A DNA stretch of 6,938 bases from DAOTTY01 sp034437575 (lineage in GTDB: Bacteria; Chloroflexota; Anaerolineae; Aggregatilineales; Phototrophicaceae). The stretch is taken from the NCBI GenBank assembly GCA_034437575.1, contig DAOTTY010000278.1, forward strand, positions 1-6,938. The letters are read 5' to 3'. Position numbers and translations under genes: made by a program. The notes beneath the pieces were generated by a model, which was not told the origin of the DNA, did no database searches, and saw only the letters and a list, made by a program, of their open reading frames with translations. Positions 5,850-6,938 of the stretch are shown here, in pieces; the first letter of the stretch is position 1, and every line of letters starts with the position of its first letter.

Positions 5850-5952
5850 GCAATGCTATACGTTCATATGGCCAAATCGCGGTAAAATAGCGTTTAGCGC
5901 AATTTATTTTGTGACCCATGTGCAATCACCAAACCATAAAGATGAATGCAAT

Positions 5953-6918
5953 ATGAAACATGAAGACAGTGAACGCGGGCTGTTGATTGATGTGGCCCGC
6001 CTCTACTACGAGCAGCAGCTTACACAATCCGAGATCGGCAGGCGTTTGAACACATCGCGCAGCACAGTGAGCCGCCTGCTGCAAGAAGCGCGGGATACGG
6101 GCGTGGTGCAAATTACGATTAACTACACCTGGGAGCGCGATACGCTGCTGGAAAATGAGTTGATTCATCATTTTGGCATTCGGGACGCAAAGGTGTTGAA
6201 AGCCTACAACCCACCCACGTCAGAAACGCACAAGGGGCTGGGGCATCTGGCATCACGCTACTTGAACCGCATTGCGGACGACAACGTAAAAATTGGCGTG
6301 TCTTATGGCCGGTCGATTGCCGCCACCGTCGAGCAAATCCCGCCGACCCCCCGCGAAAACGTGACCGTTGTGCAGATCATTGGCGCGTTGGGGTCTAGCA
6401 ATCCGCTGATTGAGGGCACCGACCTGACCCGCGAACTGGCCCATCGTTACTCTGCCCATTACCGCTACCTGCACGCCCCACTGATGGTGGAAGACGCCCG
6501 CACCCGCGACCTGCTGGCCAACGAGCCGACGGTGTACGAGACGTTAAACCTGGGACGCCACTCGGATATTGCGCTGTTGGGCATTGGCTCACTTGGCAGC
6601 GACACATCCCTCATCTGGGAAGGCTATTTGACCGAGAAGGAACTGATGTGGCTGCGGAACATCGGTGCGGTGGGGCACATGTGTGCCCAGTTCTTCGATA
6701 GGGATGGGCAGGTGCTAGAGATTGACTTGAACCGGCGTTCCATCGGTATTGGCCTGGAGGCGCTGCCGCAGATTGGCACCGTCATTGCGGTGGCCGGGTC
6801 CAGGGATAAAGCGGAGGCGATATGGGGGGCGCTGCGCGGGCACTATATTGATGTGCTGATTACGGATGACGAGGCGGCGCGGCAGATTATGCGGTTGAGC
6901 AGGGGCAGCGCAGGTTAG
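5953..6918 (+). CDS. SorC-family sugar-binding transcriptional regulator
   Basis: The 321-residue protein is a DNA-binding regulator transcribed away from the ulaG operon, which it most likely controls. Residues 8-50 form the SorC-type N-terminal domain: LLIDVARLYYEQQLTQ, then a helix-turn-helix around 23-46 with the recognition helix in SRSTVSRLLQEAR. The rest is the sugar-binding domain, related to phosphosugar isomerase folds, with GVSYGRSI (115-122), IGALGSSNP (about 143-151), LLGIGSLGSD near 213-222, GAVGHMCAQFFD, and a C-terminal VIAVAGSRDKAEAI plus DVLITDDEAAR. Effectors of the family are usually phosphorylated sugars, so a pathway intermediate is a plausible inducer. I chose the ATG at 5953 because family members start shortly before the LLIDVARLYY-like segment; an in-frame ATG at 5848 would add 35 residues with no family resemblance and would run into the promoter region. 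The ribosome site is weak (AAAGA about 12 nt upstream). Confidence 0.93.
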   Translation: MKHEDSERGLLIDVARLYYEQQLTQSEIGRRLNTSRSTVSRLLQEARDTGVVQITINYTWERDTLLENELIHHFGIRDAKVLKAYNPPTSETHKGLGHLASRYLNRIADDNVKIGVSYGRSIAATVEQIPPTPRENVTVVQIIGALGSSNPLIEGTDLTRELAHRYSAHYRYLHAPLMVEDARTRDLLANEPTVYETLNLGRHSDIALLGIGSLGSDTSLIWEGYLTEKELMWLRNIGAVGHMCAQFFDRDGQVLEIDLNRRSIGIGLEALPQIGTVIAVAGSRDKAEAIWGALRGHYIDVLITDDEAARQIMRLSRGSAG

Positions 6919-6938
6919 CTGAGTGCGGAGGTGTGGGG

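Larger units (their letters stand above)
5735..5952. promoter_or_regulatory. Divergent control region between ulaG and the SorC-type regulator
   Basis: This 218-bp AT-rich segment separates the two divergent transcription units. It contains the operon promoter, the inverted repeats listed separately and, nearer the regulator, the sequence AGCGTTTAGCGCAATTT (from 5889), which partly repeats the AGCGCTAATTT of the 5759-5778 repeat. That similarity could mark a second site for the same protein, which would allow the regulator to control its own gene. A TAAAAT at 5883-5888 could be a -10 box for the regulator but lacks a recognisable -35. Confidence 0.6.

Noticed and set aside
5838..5888. Promoter for the regulator: TTGAGA at 5838-5843 or TAAAAT at 5883-5888
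   Set aside because: Each box resembles its consensus, but neither has a partner at 16-18 bp spacing, so no specific promoter can be called on this strand.
5848..5952. 35-codon upstream extension of the SorC-type regulator from an ATG at 5848
   Set aside because: The added residues do not resemble family N-termini, the segment is AT-rich and lies in the divergent promoter region, and the ATG at 5953 gives the usual family length.

Overview
The window holds one minus-strand operon of six genes and a divergent plus-strand regulator. Reading in the direction of transcription, the operon runs ulaG (L-ascorbate-6-phosphate lactonase), an extracellular sugar-binding protein, two CUT1/MalFG-type permeases, ulaD (3-keto-L-gulonate-6-phosphate decarboxylase) and ulaE (L-xylulose-5-phosphate 3-epimerase, cut off by the left edge). 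Gaps within the operon are short (2 to 6 nt among the last four genes), apart from about 120 nt and 103 nt on either side of the binding-protein gene. Both of those gaps contain strong stem-loops.

The enzymes spell out the classical L-ascorbate route: ascorbate-6-P to 3-keto-L-gulonate-6-P to L-xylulose-5-P to L-ribulose-5-P. In enterobacteria this pathway is fed by a phosphotransferase permease (UlaABC), which phosphorylates ascorbate as it enters. Here an ABC importer sits in that place. ABC import does not phosphorylate its substrate, so the cluster needs either a cytoplasmic kinase, which is not in the window, or an already phosphorylated substrate. The ATPase subunit is also absent. The final step (UlaF-like 4-epimerase) and a kinase could lie beyond the left edge.

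The divergent gene encodes a SorC-family sugar-responsive regulator. The 218-bp region between it and ulaG contains a near-consensus sigma-70 promoter pointing into the operon (TTGACA, 17 bp, TATGAT) and three inverted-repeat or paired motifs around it that could be operators.

Organism: a bacterium of moderately GC-rich coding sequence with AT-richer intergenic DNA. CUT1 binding-protein transport of sugar acids and a SorC regulator would fit Chloroflexota (Anaerolineae-like) among others, but this is a weak guess. No mobile element, CRISPR array, tRNA or rRNA was seen, and no gene-free stretch exceeds 300 bases.
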